Source: Thermoplasmata archaeon
Lineage (GTDB): Archaea; Thermoplasmatota; Thermoplasmata; Lutacidiplasmatales; UBA184
Direction: 5' to 3'
DNA length: 38,808 bases
Assembly: GCA_028864975.1 (NCBI GenBank)
Contig: JAGWLG010000035.1
Coordinates: 1 to 38,808 of the forward strand
Of this stretch, positions 31,233 to 38,808 are shown piece after piece (the stretch's first letter is position 1; each line of letters begins with the position of its first letter). The position numbers and the translations under genes were made by a program. The notes under the pieces are model-generated. The model was not told the DNA's origin, did not search any database, and saw nothing but the letters and a program-made list of their open reading frames with translations.

Positions 31233-31817
31233 CTATCGGAGCGCCTCGAGCTGCCGTCGGAGCTCGCTGTCGGTCCGCACCCGGCTGAGCTCCAGGTCTC
31301 TCAGGGCCTCCGAGAGATCGCCCTCGGTGTAGACCCCTTCGAACACCGAAGGGAACGCCCCTCGGAGCGCAAGGGCCTCGGCGACCTCGGCGAGCATCGT
31401 GTCCGGCTCGGAAGCCCATCGGCCGAGCGGCTCTCCCTCCTCGATGCGCGGGGACCGCTCGTGCCAGAAGGCGGTCCGGACGACCCCTCGCTCGAGGTCG
31501 GTCCGGCGGACGCGGACCGTCGCGGCCGCCGGCACCCCTTGCCCGTCGCGCACGAACTCCGGCAGCTCCGTTCCCACGAACTTGCCGGTCCGCTCGGCCA
31601 AGCTGCGCAAGAGGCCGATCGGGAGGACCACGACCATGCCCGCCCGCTCCCCGGAGCTGTCGATCAGCGAGGCCACCCGCACCTCCTTCGGATCGAAGCG
31701 ATGCTTCTCGGCGAACGCGCCCAAGAACGAACGCTCCTCTGGCGAGATCGCCGGGTCCTCGAGGCCCCGGAGCGTTCCCAGCCGTGCCGGTGCGAGCTGG
31801 GGCGCCTCCTCGGTCAT
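31233..31817 (-). CDS. RecT/Bet-family single-strand DNA annealing protein
   Basis: 194 residues from ATG 31817. RecT/Bet hallmarks are in order: FLGAFAEKHRFDPKEVRVASLI, an internal substrate-binding segment (LLRSLAERTGKFVGTELPEF), GVPAAATVRVRRTD, TAFWHE, and the C-terminal signature MLAEVAEALALRGAFPSVFEGVYTEGDL, matching the family's MLxKxAExxALRxAFP...GLYTxEE. The family coats ssDNA and anneals complementary strands in phage-type recombination. Phage members are about 260-270 residues, so this one is shorter, mainly at the N-terminus. No exonuclease, SSB or other phage gene is nearby. The frame continues upstream to 32321 but that part lies antisense to the zinc-finger gene. Function in archaeal repair is inferred. 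Confidence 0.82.
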   Translation of the reverse strand: MTEEAPQLAPARLGTLRGLEDPAISPEERSFLGAFAEKHRFDPKEVRVASLIDSSGERAGMVVVLPIGLLRSLAERTGKFVGTELPEFVRDGQGVPAAATVRVRRTDLERGVVRTAFWHERSPRIEEGEPLGRWASEPDTMLAEVAEALALRGAFPSVFEGVYTEGDLSEALRDLELSRVRTDSELRRQLEALR

Positions 31818-31932
31818 TGACCCCCATAACGTGGAGGAAGGGCATGAGCCTGACGCGCGCGAAAGGTGACGGCCCGTGGCCGCAGGAGCGAAGGCTATCT
31901 GCGGGAGCGCTCCCCGATGACCTAGAGGACTC

Positions 31933-32625
31933 TTGACGAAGGACGAGGCCGGGGCGGGCCCTGCCACCGCCCGGTTGAACATCCTCGAGCTCCCCTGCCC
32001 GAACTGTGGGGAGGTCCTGCGCCATCGGGTGCTCCACGTCAAGGGACACGCCAAGGCGCCTGCACCGGGCACGCTCGAAGGGATCGCGCGTTGCATGCGA
32101 TGCCACACCTCCCACCCCTTCGGCGTCTCCCCTCGCGTGTTGGACAGGGTATCGGTGATGGTGAGCGAGGGGCCGCAGTCGCTGCGGTCCCACGTCGACC
32201 TCCCGGCCGACCGTGTGTTGGATCTGGAGGGGACCCTGCGCGTGGACGGTCGCCCCGTCCGCATCGCCAGGATCGAAGGGCGCGAGGCGCGGAACCTCCC
32301 TCGCGCCCGTCCGAGGGACATCGTGGCCTTGTGGACCGTCCCGACCGACGAGCTTCACCTGCGTCTCTCGGTGGTCGAGGGGGCCCGGACCCGGCCGCTC
32401 CACCTTCTCGTCCCGGGGCGCCACGAGCTTCGCGTGGGCGACGTACTGGAGGTGGAAGGGGAGAACATCGAGATCACGGGGCTGCGGGGGCGGGGCAGGA
32501 CCTTCCACGACCCTGGTGCGATGCTCCCCGCGCGAGAAGTGCAGCGGATCTACGGACGCACCGCACGGACCCCGCCGGGGGGGAAGAGGGCCTGGAGCCG
32601 TTCCCGAGAGACCCCCAGGTCCTGA
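31933..32625 (+). CDS. HVO_0476-family zinc-finger protein
   Basis: 230 residues from TTG 31933 (GAGGA just upstream). The zinc site is C22, C25, C54 and C57 (CPNCGEVLRHRVL and CMRCHTSHPF), followed by beta-rich halves (about 70-125 and 128-190) with VLRVGDVLEVEG-like segments (ELRVGDVLEVEGENIEITGL). The pattern matches the euryarchaeal HVO_0476 family, whose function is not established; the ribbon and OB-like strands suggest nucleic-acid or ribosome binding. The basic last 20 residues lie antisense to the end of the NFACT gene (76-bp convergent overlap). Confidence 0.85.
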   Translation: MTKDEAGAGPATARLNILELPCPNCGEVLRHRVLHVKGHAKAPAPGTLEGIARCMRCHTSHPFGVSPRVLDRVSVMVSEGPQSLRSHVDLPADRVLDLEGTLRVDGRPVRIARIEGREARNLPRARPRDIVALWTVPTDELHLRLSVVEGARTRPLHLLVPGRHELRVGDVLEVEGENIEITGLRGRGRTFHDPGAMLPAREVQRIYGRTARTPPGGKRAWSRSRETPRS

Positions 32626-34535
32626 GCGACCTTTCGCTCGACCTCGTCGCGTTCCCGTTCGTCGCCGGGAAGGACCCTCCAGAGCACCTTCCGTCGCTCC
32701 CCCTGGAAGCTCTCGGGGGGGGCGACCTGGAGCAGCAGTTCTCCCTCGTGCTCGAGCGTCCCTAGCGCGAGCTCCAGGGGGAGGTCCTTCTCGAAGTGCT
32801 TCGTCCCGTGGATGACCCAGGAGCCGCGGGCGACGAACTCCCCGCTCGCCCCCGCTTTCGAGACGTTCTCCCCCTCCACCCAGAAGGCGTCGGCCGAGGC
32901 GAGCCCCGCACGCCACGCCTTCGAGCAGGCGACGCCCCACTGCGCGACCTCCCGCAGGGTCCGCTCTCCGACGTCCCCCTGGCCGGGGACGGAGCGCTTG
33001 AGCACCACGCTGGGGGCCCCCTGGAGGTCGGCGTGGAAGTAGAGGTCGTGTTCCCGGAGGTAGCGCTTGACCACGGCGTCGTTCGACTTGGCGTCCCGGC
33101 CCGCGACCGCCACCCATCCCTCCGAAGAGACCATCCACCGAGGGGCCCGCTCGAACCAGAAGTGCTTCCTTCGCGGCGTCGCCCAAGGTCGCAGCACCGC
33201 ACGTTGCTCGGCCTCCACTCGCTCGCTCCTCCCCTGGGCCTCGGTCGCCGCTTGGGCCTCCTCGAGCGCCGCCAGCTTCCGCTCGGTCTCGGTGAGCGCA
33301 TGACGCGCGCCCTCCAGCTTGGGGAGGCGTCGCTTCGCCTGGTCGAAGAGCGCTTGGGCGCTCTCACGAAGGGGGCGCCACCCGGGAAGCCGGATGGCCC
33401 GGCCCTCCAGGGAGATCTCCACCTCCACCTCGTCAGGGGCGGCGCTCCGGGCCTGCTCGAGCCGTCCCTCGGCCTCCTCGTATCGGGTCAGAAGGAGCTG
33501 CGCGGTGCCTTGCTCGTCGGACATGGCGCGGGTCAGCTCCTCCACGGCCGCGGTCTGCTGGGCTCTCAGGCGAAGAAGGGTCGCTCGCTCCTCCGCCACG
33601 AGGTCCGCTTCGGTCGGCTTTGCTCCCGGCACCGGCGCTGCCGGGGCGGGAAGCTCGGCGAAGTAGACAGCGGCCGCTTCGGAGAAGCGGGCGAATGCTT
33701 CCAACGACACGCCCGGGACCGAACCCCATCGCCGGGACGGGAAGGGGGTCGCGTCCAGGGGTGCGGGGAGGTCGGGTGAGCGGAGAAGGTGGCCTTGGGG
33801 AGGGTCGGCGATGTCGCCCAAGAGCGACCCCATCGCCTGCACGATCCGCTCCGCCGAGGGCTCGGCTTCCGAGGTCGCGGGAACCCTCTCCTCGAGCCCC
33901 GCTCGGGCCAGGACCTCCTCGGCGACCGGGCCGCCCATCCCGAGTCGGGCTGCGAGCGTGCTGACCCGGTCCGTCCGGGAGCGGACGAGGGCCGCCATCA
34001 CCTCACCCGCCGAGAGTCGGAAAGGGTCCTTCCTCGCCGGAGGGCGAACGTAGGGTCGGCCGGCCCGCAGCTGTCGCCCCGCCCATGCGCGCGCATGGAG
34101 CAAGGCCATGATCTTCCCACGTCGGACGAGCAGGACGTTCCCTTGACCGAAGAGCTCGAAGGCCAGGACCGCAGGGGTCTCCTCCCCCCCTCGGCCGAAG
34201 GAGAGTTCGAGGTAGCGCTCCCCTTCGGGCTGCTCCACGGACAGCAGGGGGGCGCCGGTGAGGTGTTGGCGAAGGTCCTTCCCCAGCCGTCCGGGCTCCT
34301 CCGGCCGTTCTCGGGACGACGGGAGCAGGGTCGCGAAGCGCCCCGGAGCGACCAGAAGGTCCCACTTTCCCCGGTCCTGGGCCTTCAGGCTGACCAGCAC
34401 GCGGTCCCCTGGCAGCGAGAAGGCCTTGTCGAACCAGCACCGACCGAGGGCACGGATCTCGCGGACCAGGGCGAGGGTGTCGAGGGACGAGAACCCCTCC
34501 TTGGCGGTCGGCCGGGTCGAGGGGCTCGCAGGCAA
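32550..34535 (-). CDS. NFACT-family ribosome quality-control protein (Rqc2/NEMF/RqcH type)
   Basis: 661 residues from TTG 34535, 27 nt from a TATA-like element, so probably leaderless. The NFACT-N domain starts with FSSLDTLALVREIRALGRCWFDKAF and includes LAFELFGQGNVLLV. HhH and long coiled-coil segments (about 310-430, rich in Glu, Arg and Ala) come next. The NFACT-R domain carries KHFWFERAPRWMVSSEGWVAVAGRDAKSND and YFHADLQGAPSVVLK. The family binds split 50S subunits with stalled peptidyl-tRNA and recruits tRNA for tailing of nascent chains. The C-terminal NFACT-C domain seen in eukaryotes is absent, as usual in archaea. Divergent from the acyl-CoA dehydrogenase. Confidence 0.93.
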   Translation of the reverse strand: MPASPSTRPTAKEGFSSLDTLALVREIRALGRCWFDKAFSLPGDRVLVSLKAQDRGKWDLLVAPGRFATLLPSSRERPEEPGRLGKDLRQHLTGAPLLSVEQPEGERYLELSFGRGGEETPAVLAFELFGQGNVLLVRRGKIMALLHARAWAGRQLRAGRPYVRPPARKDPFRLSAGEVMAALVRSRTDRVSTLAARLGMGGPVAEEVLARAGLEERVPATSEAEPSAERIVQAMGSLLGDIADPPQGHLLRSPDLPAPLDATPFPSRRWGSVPGVSLEAFARFSEAAAVYFAELPAPAAPVPGAKPTEADLVAEERATLLRLRAQQTAAVEELTRAMSDEQGTAQLLLTRYEEAEGRLEQARSAAPDEVEVEISLEGRAIRLPGWRPLRESAQALFDQAKRRLPKLEGARHALTETERKLAALEEAQAATEAQGRSERVEAEQRAVLRPWATPRRKHFWFERAPRWMVSSEGWVAVAGRDAKSNDAVVKRYLREHDLYFHADLQGAPSVVLKRSVPGQGDVGERTLREVAQWGVACSKAWRAGLASADAFWVEGENVSKAGASGEFVARGSWVIHGTKHFEKDLPLELALGTLEHEGELLLQVAPPESFQGERRKVLWRVLPGDERERDEVERKVAQDLGVSRERLQALFPPGGVRAVRP

Positions 34536-34560
34536 GGCTTTCTCCCAAGCGCCGCAGAGG

Positions 34561-34566
34561 CTTTAG
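34561..34566. promoter_or_regulatory. Shared TATA-like element of the NFACT and acyl-CoA dehydrogenase genes
   Basis: CTTTAG (minus strand CTAAAG). Its centre (34563.5) is about 27-28 nt from TTG 34535 and about 27 nt from GTG 34590. The 54-bp gap leaves no room for two separate promoters, so a common element with leaderless starts both ways is the simplest reading. Confidence 0.55.
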
Positions 34567-34589
34567 CGGAAGGACCTTTCGAGTCGGCC

Positions 34590-35795
34590 GTGTCGCAGGC
34601 GTCCCGTGCACCCAGGTCCCCCGGGCCTTCGGCCGACCACGCTCGCGATGCCGATGCGGGTAGCGCTCTCTCGTGGCCCGAGCGCGCGCGCGAGTTCTGC
34701 CGGGTGGAGGTCGCCCCGCATCTGCGGGAATGGGACCGACAGGACCGCATGTCGGAGCGCTTCGTGCGCACCTTCGCGCAAGCGGGCTTCTTGGGCCTCA
34801 CGATCTCGAAGGAGCACGGCGGGCAAGGGCTCTCGACGCTCGAGTTCGCTCAGGTGATGGAGGAGCTCGCCGTGGGGAGCGGAGCCGCGGCCACGATGAT
34901 GGCCGTGGACCTCTCGGTCGTCGCAGGTCCCATCGACCAATGGGGTTCGGAGGAGCAGCGTCGGGAGTTCCTGCCCCGGATCGCGAGAGGGGAGTGGATC
35001 GGGTCGTTCGGTCTCACCGAACCCTCGGTCGGGTCGGACTCCCAGCACCTGTCGACCCGCTATGCCCGGGACGGGGACGCTTGGGTCGTGAACGGGACGA
35101 AGATGTTCATCACCAACGCCGCCTCGGCGGAGGTCGTCCTGGTCTTCGCGACCAAGGACCCGAAACTCGAGGCGCGGGGCATCAGCTGCCTGCTCGTACG
35201 GAAGGGCGCCGCGGGGTTCTCCGTGGCCCAGCGCCTGGACAAGCTCGGGATCCGAGGGTCCGAGACGATGGAGCTCGTCTTCGAGAACTGCAGGGTCCCT
35301 GCGTCCTCCCTCCTGGGGAAGGAAGGCGACGGGTTCAAGATCGCCATGACCGCGCTCGAGGGAGGGAGGATCGGCATCGCGGCATGCTCGCTCGGGATCG
35401 CGCGAGCAGCGTTAGAGGAGACGATCCGCTGCCTCCCGTCCCCCGCCGAGGACTGGCAGAGGGCGGCGGTGGCCCGCATGTTCGTGGACGTGGAAGCCTC
35501 GAGAGCCTTGGTGGAGAAAGCCGCCAGGATGCGCGACCAGCGCCAGGATTTCGCGGGCGCCGCCTCGGCGGCAAAGCTCTTCGCCTCTCAGGCGGCCTTC
35601 CGTGTCGCTTCCAAGGGGCTCGAGCTGGTCGGCCGCTCGGCCTTCGACCGGGACTCGCCTTGCCAACTGGAGCAGCTCTTCCGCGATTCCCGGGTCCTGA
35701 CCATCGTCGAAGGTACGACCGAGATCCAAGAGCTCATCCTGGGTCGCAGGCTCCTCGGGCGAGAGGTCCCGCCGCGGGCGGGGAACGGCGGGTAG
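34590..35795 (+). CDS. Acyl-CoA dehydrogenase
   Basis: 401 residues. After a Pro/Ser-rich leader (about 1-30), the alpha domain (FVRTFAQAGFLGLTISKEHGGQGLS), the beta domain (GSFGLTEPSVGSDSQHLSTRYARDGDAWVVNGTKMFITNA) and the C-terminal four-helix domain (ALEGGRIGIAACSLGIARAALE) follow in order. E374 in IVEGTTEIQ sits at the catalytic-base position of the short/medium-chain type. It is an FAD enzyme forming the trans-2-enoyl-CoA and passing electrons to ETF. Chain-length preference is unknown. GTG 34590 fits the TATA-like element 27 nt upstream. No other beta-oxidation gene lies in the window. Confidence 0.94.
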   Translation: MSQASRAPRSPGPSADHARDADAGSALSWPERAREFCRVEVAPHLREWDRQDRMSERFVRTFAQAGFLGLTISKEHGGQGLSTLEFAQVMEELAVGSGAAATMMAVDLSVVAGPIDQWGSEEQRREFLPRIARGEWIGSFGLTEPSVGSDSQHLSTRYARDGDAWVVNGTKMFITNAASAEVVLVFATKDPKLEARGISCLLVRKGAAGFSVAQRLDKLGIRGSETMELVFENCRVPASSLLGKEGDGFKIAMTALEGGRIGIAACSLGIARAALEETIRCLPSPAEDWQRAAVARMFVDVEASRALVEKAARMRDQRQDFAGAASAAKLFASQAAFRVASKGLELVGRSAFDRDSPCQLEQLFRDSRVLTIVEGTTEIQELILGRRLLGREVPPRAGNGG

Positions 35796-35805
35796 TCCCT
35801 CCGGC

Positions 35806-36099
35806 TCAAGGGGTCCCGAGCCGGCGGGAGACCTGGATCGCGCTCGAGAACTCGAGCTCGGCGGTCTGCCGACCGACCACCTTTCCCGCGCTGTACGCCA
35901 GGACCGCACCCAGGACCGCCACCACCGCCGAAGCCAGCACGGAGAGCTCCGGATGTCCGGACCGGAAGGCCCACACCCAGGGAGTGGAGAGCGAGGTCGA
36001 GGAGAGGACCGTGGCGAGGACCCACCCGACGACCCAGCCGATGACGCCAAGGACAAGGAGCAAGCCCGCCACGAGACGGGCGCGAGGATGAGCGGACAT
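35806..36099 (-). CDS. Small two-helix membrane protein
   Basis: 97 residues from ATG 36099. Two hydrophobic segments (about 9-32 and 51-75) with a short outward loop (SSTSLSTPWVWAFRSGHPE) and a polar C-tail. No family recognised. A TATA-like element at 36123-36128 is 26-27 nt from the ATG, giving a leaderless transcript and fixing the start; the longer open frame upstream looks non-coding. Convergent with the acyl-CoA dehydrogenase, with a gap of 10 bp. Confidence 0.75.
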   Translation of the reverse strand: MSAHPRARLVAGLLLVLGVIGWVVGWVLATVLSSTSLSTPWVWAFRSGHPELSVLASAVVAVLGAVLAYSAGKVVGRQTAELEFSSAIQVSRRLGTP

Positions 36100-36122
36100 G
36101 TTTTTTCGAGGGAGCCTGGGCA

Positions 36123-36128
36123 GTAAAG
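36123..36128 (-). promoter_or_regulatory. TATA-like element of the small two-helix membrane protein
   Basis: CTTTAC on the minus strand, centred about 26-27 nt before ATG 36099, the leaderless distance. Confidence 0.5.
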
Positions 36129-36234
36129 CGTTTCCGAGACCTCGAGGGAACGAGGTCAAAGAGGTTGCTGGGCACGTCGCCGCGGGGCACACGGTAGCCG
36201 CGTACCTCTTACGCCGAGGGCGGGTCGAGCCCAC

Positions 36235-38664
36235 GTGCCAGGGCATCGGCCGGCGGGCGACCTTCCGGGATTCCGACCGGCCTCCGAGGTCCAGGACGTA
36301 GCAGGACCGCCGTCGGATCCTTCTGGGCGAGATCGACGAGGGTCCCGCGGCGCTCCTCCCCCCTCCCCTCCCGCTGACGCTCGCGTACCTCTCGAGAAGG
36401 TCCCCTTCGACCCTCGGCTCGCTGCCGTCATCCGCTCCCAAGGCATCCAAGAGCTCTACCCACCCCAGGCGGAAGCGCTCCTCCCCGTCCTGGAGGGGCG
36501 AAGCGTGGTGCTCGCTTGCCCCACATCCTCCGGGAAGTCCCTGGTCGCCTACGGCGCGCTCGTAACCGCCGCCCTCGCCGGTCGCAAAGGGATCTACATC
36601 GTTCCGCTTCGGGCCCTCGCGAGCGAAAAGTACCAGGAGCTGAAGGCGTTCGAAAGCCTGGGGATCAAGACCGCCCTCACCATGGGCGAGCGCGACATCT
36701 CGTCGAAGGACCTGGAGGGCGTGGACATCCTGGTCGCCACGAGCGAGAAGACCGACAGCCTGCTCCGCCACCGATCTCCCTGGATGGAGACCGTGGGCGT
36801 CGTCGTGGCCGACGAGGTCCACCTGATGCGGGACCCTCAGCGGGGTCCCACGCTCGAGGTGACCCTGACCCGGCTCCAGCGACGACACCGGGGCTTGCAG
36901 GTCGTCGCCCTCTCCGCGACGGTCCAGAACTCCGTCGCGCTGGCGAAGTGGCTGGGAGCCGAGCACATCCGCAGCGACTTCCGTCCCGTCCCCCTACGCC
37001 AGGGGGTCTACCGGGAGGGTGAGATCACCTTCACCGACGGCGGCCACCGTCAGATCGCGGAGTACGGCGAGGTCCTGGAGTCGCTGGTCTGCGACATCCT
37101 GAAGGAAGGGGGCCAGGCGCTGGTCTTTGTCAACTCTCGCAAATCTTCTGTGACCCTCGCGACGCGGCTCGGGAAGTCGGTCGGCCCGTTGCTCTCCCCT
37201 TCCGAGCGCGACGACCTTGTGGGGCTCTCGAAAGAGCTGGGGGGGGACCATGAAGAGGAGACCGAGGGACTGCGCCAGCTTTCCAGCATCGTCCCACGCG
37301 GGGTCGCGTTCCACAACGCCTCCCTGACGAACGAAGAGCGTGGGAGGGTGGAAGGGGCGTTCCGCATGGGGCGCCTCAAGTGCCTGGTCGCGACGACGAC
37401 CCTGGCGATGGGGCTTAATCTCCCAGCCCGGCGGGTCATCGTCCGCGATACGACCCGCTACGACGACTCGATGGGGATCTCGGTCAAGGTCCCGGCGCTC
37501 GAGGTCCACCAGATGCTGGGTCGCGCAGGGAGGCCCCGCTACGACCCCTACGGGGAAGCCCTCCTGCTGGCGAAGAGCGAGGACGAGGAGGAGGACCACT
37601 TCGCGAGGTACCTGACCTCTCCACCGGAGGACGTCGAGAGTCAGCTCGGGAACGCTTCGGTCCTGCGCACCCATCTTCTCGCCCTGGTGGCCTCCGGCGA
37701 GGTGACGACCGAAAGGGAGCTCCAGGGATTCTTGGAATCGACCTTCTACGGCCACACGCTCTCGTTCCGGGACCTGCGCGGAGAGCTGCTGCAGGCCCGT
37801 GCCTTCCTGGAGCGTTGGGGACTGCTGGAGCGGGGCTCCCCGCTGCGGGCGAGCCCGTTCGGCAAGCTCGCCTCGGACCTCTACCTCGACCCCGTGACCG
37901 CCGTCCTCATGAGGAGGGCCTTGGGTCGGGCCAGGTCCCACACTTCGCCCTTCGCGTTCCTGGCCGCGCTGGCGGTCACTCCCGACCTTCTCCCGCTGGG
38001 TGTCCGCTCGGGCACGGACGAACAGGGGATGCTCGCCCGCTACGCCGCGGAGGAGAAGGACCTGCTCTTGCCTCCGGAGGAACCCGAGATCGTGGACCTC
38101 CTGCCTCCCTTCGACGGGTTCCTGGGTTCGCTCAAGACGGCCGCGCTCCTCGAGGCCTGGATGGACGACCGCAGAAAACTTCTCGAGATCTCCGAGGCCT
38201 TCGGGGTCGGGGCGGGCGACCTACGGACGCGGGTCGAGCGGGCGGAGTGGCTGCTCTCCTCGATGGCGTTCCTCGCTTCGCGCGAACGTCGTGAGGTCGC
38301 GAAGCAGCTCGACGAGCTCTCGGTCCGAGTACGGTACGGGGTCCGTTCCGAACTGCTCGAACTGGTCTCCCTCCGTGGGATCGGTCGGGTGCGGGGTCGG
38401 GTGCTCTATGAAGAAGGGTGGCGCGACCTCGAGGCGCTTGGTGGGGCTGGCGAAGGAGCCATCGCGCGTGCGTTGGGGTCGCCCGCGATCGCGCGGAGCG
38501 TGATGGAGCAGGTGCGTCGGCGGAAGGGGGGTCCTGGACCCGAGTCCACCGTGGCGGCAGGTCGGGGAGGCAGTTCTCCCAGCGATCCCTCCGGGGCTCC
38601 CTCACCCGAAGGGCCGGCAACGCGATGGTCGCGACTGGACGAAGAGCCCTCGTCCTCCCCCTGA
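36235..38664 (+). CDS. hel308: Hel308-type Ski2-like DNA helicase
   Basis: 809 residues from GTG 36235, the only in-frame start before the conserved part. Hel308 order: YPPQAEALLPVLEG (Q motif), ACPTSSGKSL (Walker A, K101), VADEVHLMRD (193-196 DEVH), ALSATV (motif III), FVNSRKS (IV), TTTLAMGLNLPARRV (V), QMLGRAGRP (VI), then the winged-helix, ratchet domain and a terminal helix-hairpin-helix (LRGIGRVRGRVLYEEG). It unwinds lagging-strand-like forks with 3'-5' polarity and displaces proteins. A disordered N-tail of about 48 residues and a Gly/Ser/Pro-rich C-tail of about 50 make it longer than the usual 700-720. The short upstream gap has only a weak TATA-like word near 36205. Confidence 0.95.
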   Translation: MPGHRPAGDLPGFRPASEVQDVAGPPSDPSGRDRRGSRGAPPPSPPADARVPLEKVPFDPRLAAVIRSQGIQELYPPQAEALLPVLEGRSVVLACPTSSGKSLVAYGALVTAALAGRKGIYIVPLRALASEKYQELKAFESLGIKTALTMGERDISSKDLEGVDILVATSEKTDSLLRHRSPWMETVGVVVADEVHLMRDPQRGPTLEVTLTRLQRRHRGLQVVALSATVQNSVALAKWLGAEHIRSDFRPVPLRQGVYREGEITFTDGGHRQIAEYGEVLESLVCDILKEGGQALVFVNSRKSSVTLATRLGKSVGPLLSPSERDDLVGLSKELGGDHEEETEGLRQLSSIVPRGVAFHNASLTNEERGRVEGAFRMGRLKCLVATTTLAMGLNLPARRVIVRDTTRYDDSMGISVKVPALEVHQMLGRAGRPRYDPYGEALLLAKSEDEEEDHFARYLTSPPEDVESQLGNASVLRTHLLALVASGEVTTERELQGFLESTFYGHTLSFRDLRGELLQARAFLERWGLLERGSPLRASPFGKLASDLYLDPVTAVLMRRALGRARSHTSPFAFLAALAVTPDLLPLGVRSGTDEQGMLARYAAEEKDLLLPPEEPEIVDLLPPFDGFLGSLKTAALLEAWMDDRRKLLEISEAFGVGAGDLRTRVERAEWLLSSMAFLASRERREVAKQLDELSVRVRYGVRSELLELVSLRGIGRVRGRVLYEEGWRDLEALGGAGEGAIARALGSPAIARSVMEQVRRRKGGPGPESTVAAGRGGSSPSDPSGAPSPEGPATRWSRLDEEPSSSP

Positions 38665-38808
38665 CCTCGTCCATCACGGACCTCGTAGGGACGCCTAGAG
38701 CCTCGAACGGTGGGGAACTCCGTCCGGCCGAGCCTTCCCGCGGGGTGGGCGCCGGAGAACCGCGGGTCGTTTGGCGGATGAGGCGCGCCGCCACACGTCC
38801 AAGACCAT

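Noticed and set aside
31821..31830. TTATGGGGG word before the RecT-like gene as a promoter, repeating words near 23571 and 31086
   Set aside because: Here it lies only about 11 nt from the start codon, too close for a TATA box, so a common promoter motif is not supported.
31066..33186. A 706-codon minus-strand frame across the RecT-like, zinc-finger and NFACT region
   Set aside because: No recognisable motif and Arg/Pro/Gly-rich; it crosses three genes supported by family signatures.
38695..38808. A minus-strand frame entering from the right edge (stop at 38695), and an ATG at 38775 on the plus strand running off the edge
   Set aside because: Only 37 and about 11 codons are visible, both Arg/Pro-rich with no motif; the last 144 bp hold nothing I can support.
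1..38808. CRISPR array, insertion sequence or prophage
   Set aside because: No regularly spaced repeats, transposase, integrase or structural phage gene was seen; the RecT-like gene alone is not evidence of a prophage.

Overview
The window is a high-GC archaeal chromosome segment, most likely from the euryarchaeal side and plausibly a GC-rich member of the Thermoplasmatota. The domain assignment is firm. It rests on archaeal forms of the information genes: aIF5B, transcription factor B, Spt5/SecE/L11, Hel308, an NFACT (Rqc2/NEMF-type) protein, TruD, an MptE-type pterin pyrophosphokinase, KaiC-like ATPases and an HVO_0476-type zinc-finger protein. FtsZ and the HVO_0476-type protein argue against Sulfolobales-like lineages. 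The lineage within Euryarchaeota is my inference. Genes are tightly packed, GTG and TTG starts are common, and many genes have a TATA-like element about 27 nt before the start codon, which suggests leaderless transcripts.

Layout. 1-7240: three large surface proteins. Two are GH25 lysozyme-type proteins (the first runs off the left edge) and one between them is a GH18-like glycosidase. All carry PKD domains, and the two complete ones end in a membrane anchor. 7313-7894: a small HExxH protein. 7934-11146 (minus): ftsZ-secE-spt5-rpl11-unknown, almost fully overlapping. 11296-15092: mptE, a multi-membrane GT-C-like protein, a lysine-rich-tailed small protein and a two-helix membrane protein. 15117-18243: truD and an overlapping pair of KaiC-like ATPases, one with a degenerate P-loop. 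18286-20648: a short-chain dehydrogenase, a 416-bp non-coding stretch rich in stem-loops, and a Y-family polymerase. 20726-25418: TauE/SafE permease plus DUF1634 protein, a type I phosphodiesterase, and aIF5B. 25484-29907: a membrane protein and TFB on a shared promoter, a winged-helix protein, an unusual GcvH-like/TusA-like fusion, a GNAT and a tandem rhodanese. 30007-38664: a four-helix membrane protein with a zinc ribbon, a RecT/Bet-like annealing protein, an HVO_0476 zinc-finger protein, the NFACT protein, an acyl-CoA dehydrogenase, a small membrane protein and Hel308.

Most genes are housekeeping. The points that stand out are: (i) the surface muramidase/glycosidase locus, because archaea lack murein and such enzymes would act on bacteria; (ii) the single-chain fusion of an H-protein-like domain lacking its lipoyl lysine to a TusA-like domain that keeps its cysteine, close to a rhodanese; (iii) a chromosomal RecT-family protein with no phage context; (iv) an Spt5 with a large extra N-terminal beta-rich domain; (v) a KaiC pair in which one partner has lost the P-loop lysine; and (vi) divergent gene pairs whose start codons lie equidistant from one shared TATA element.
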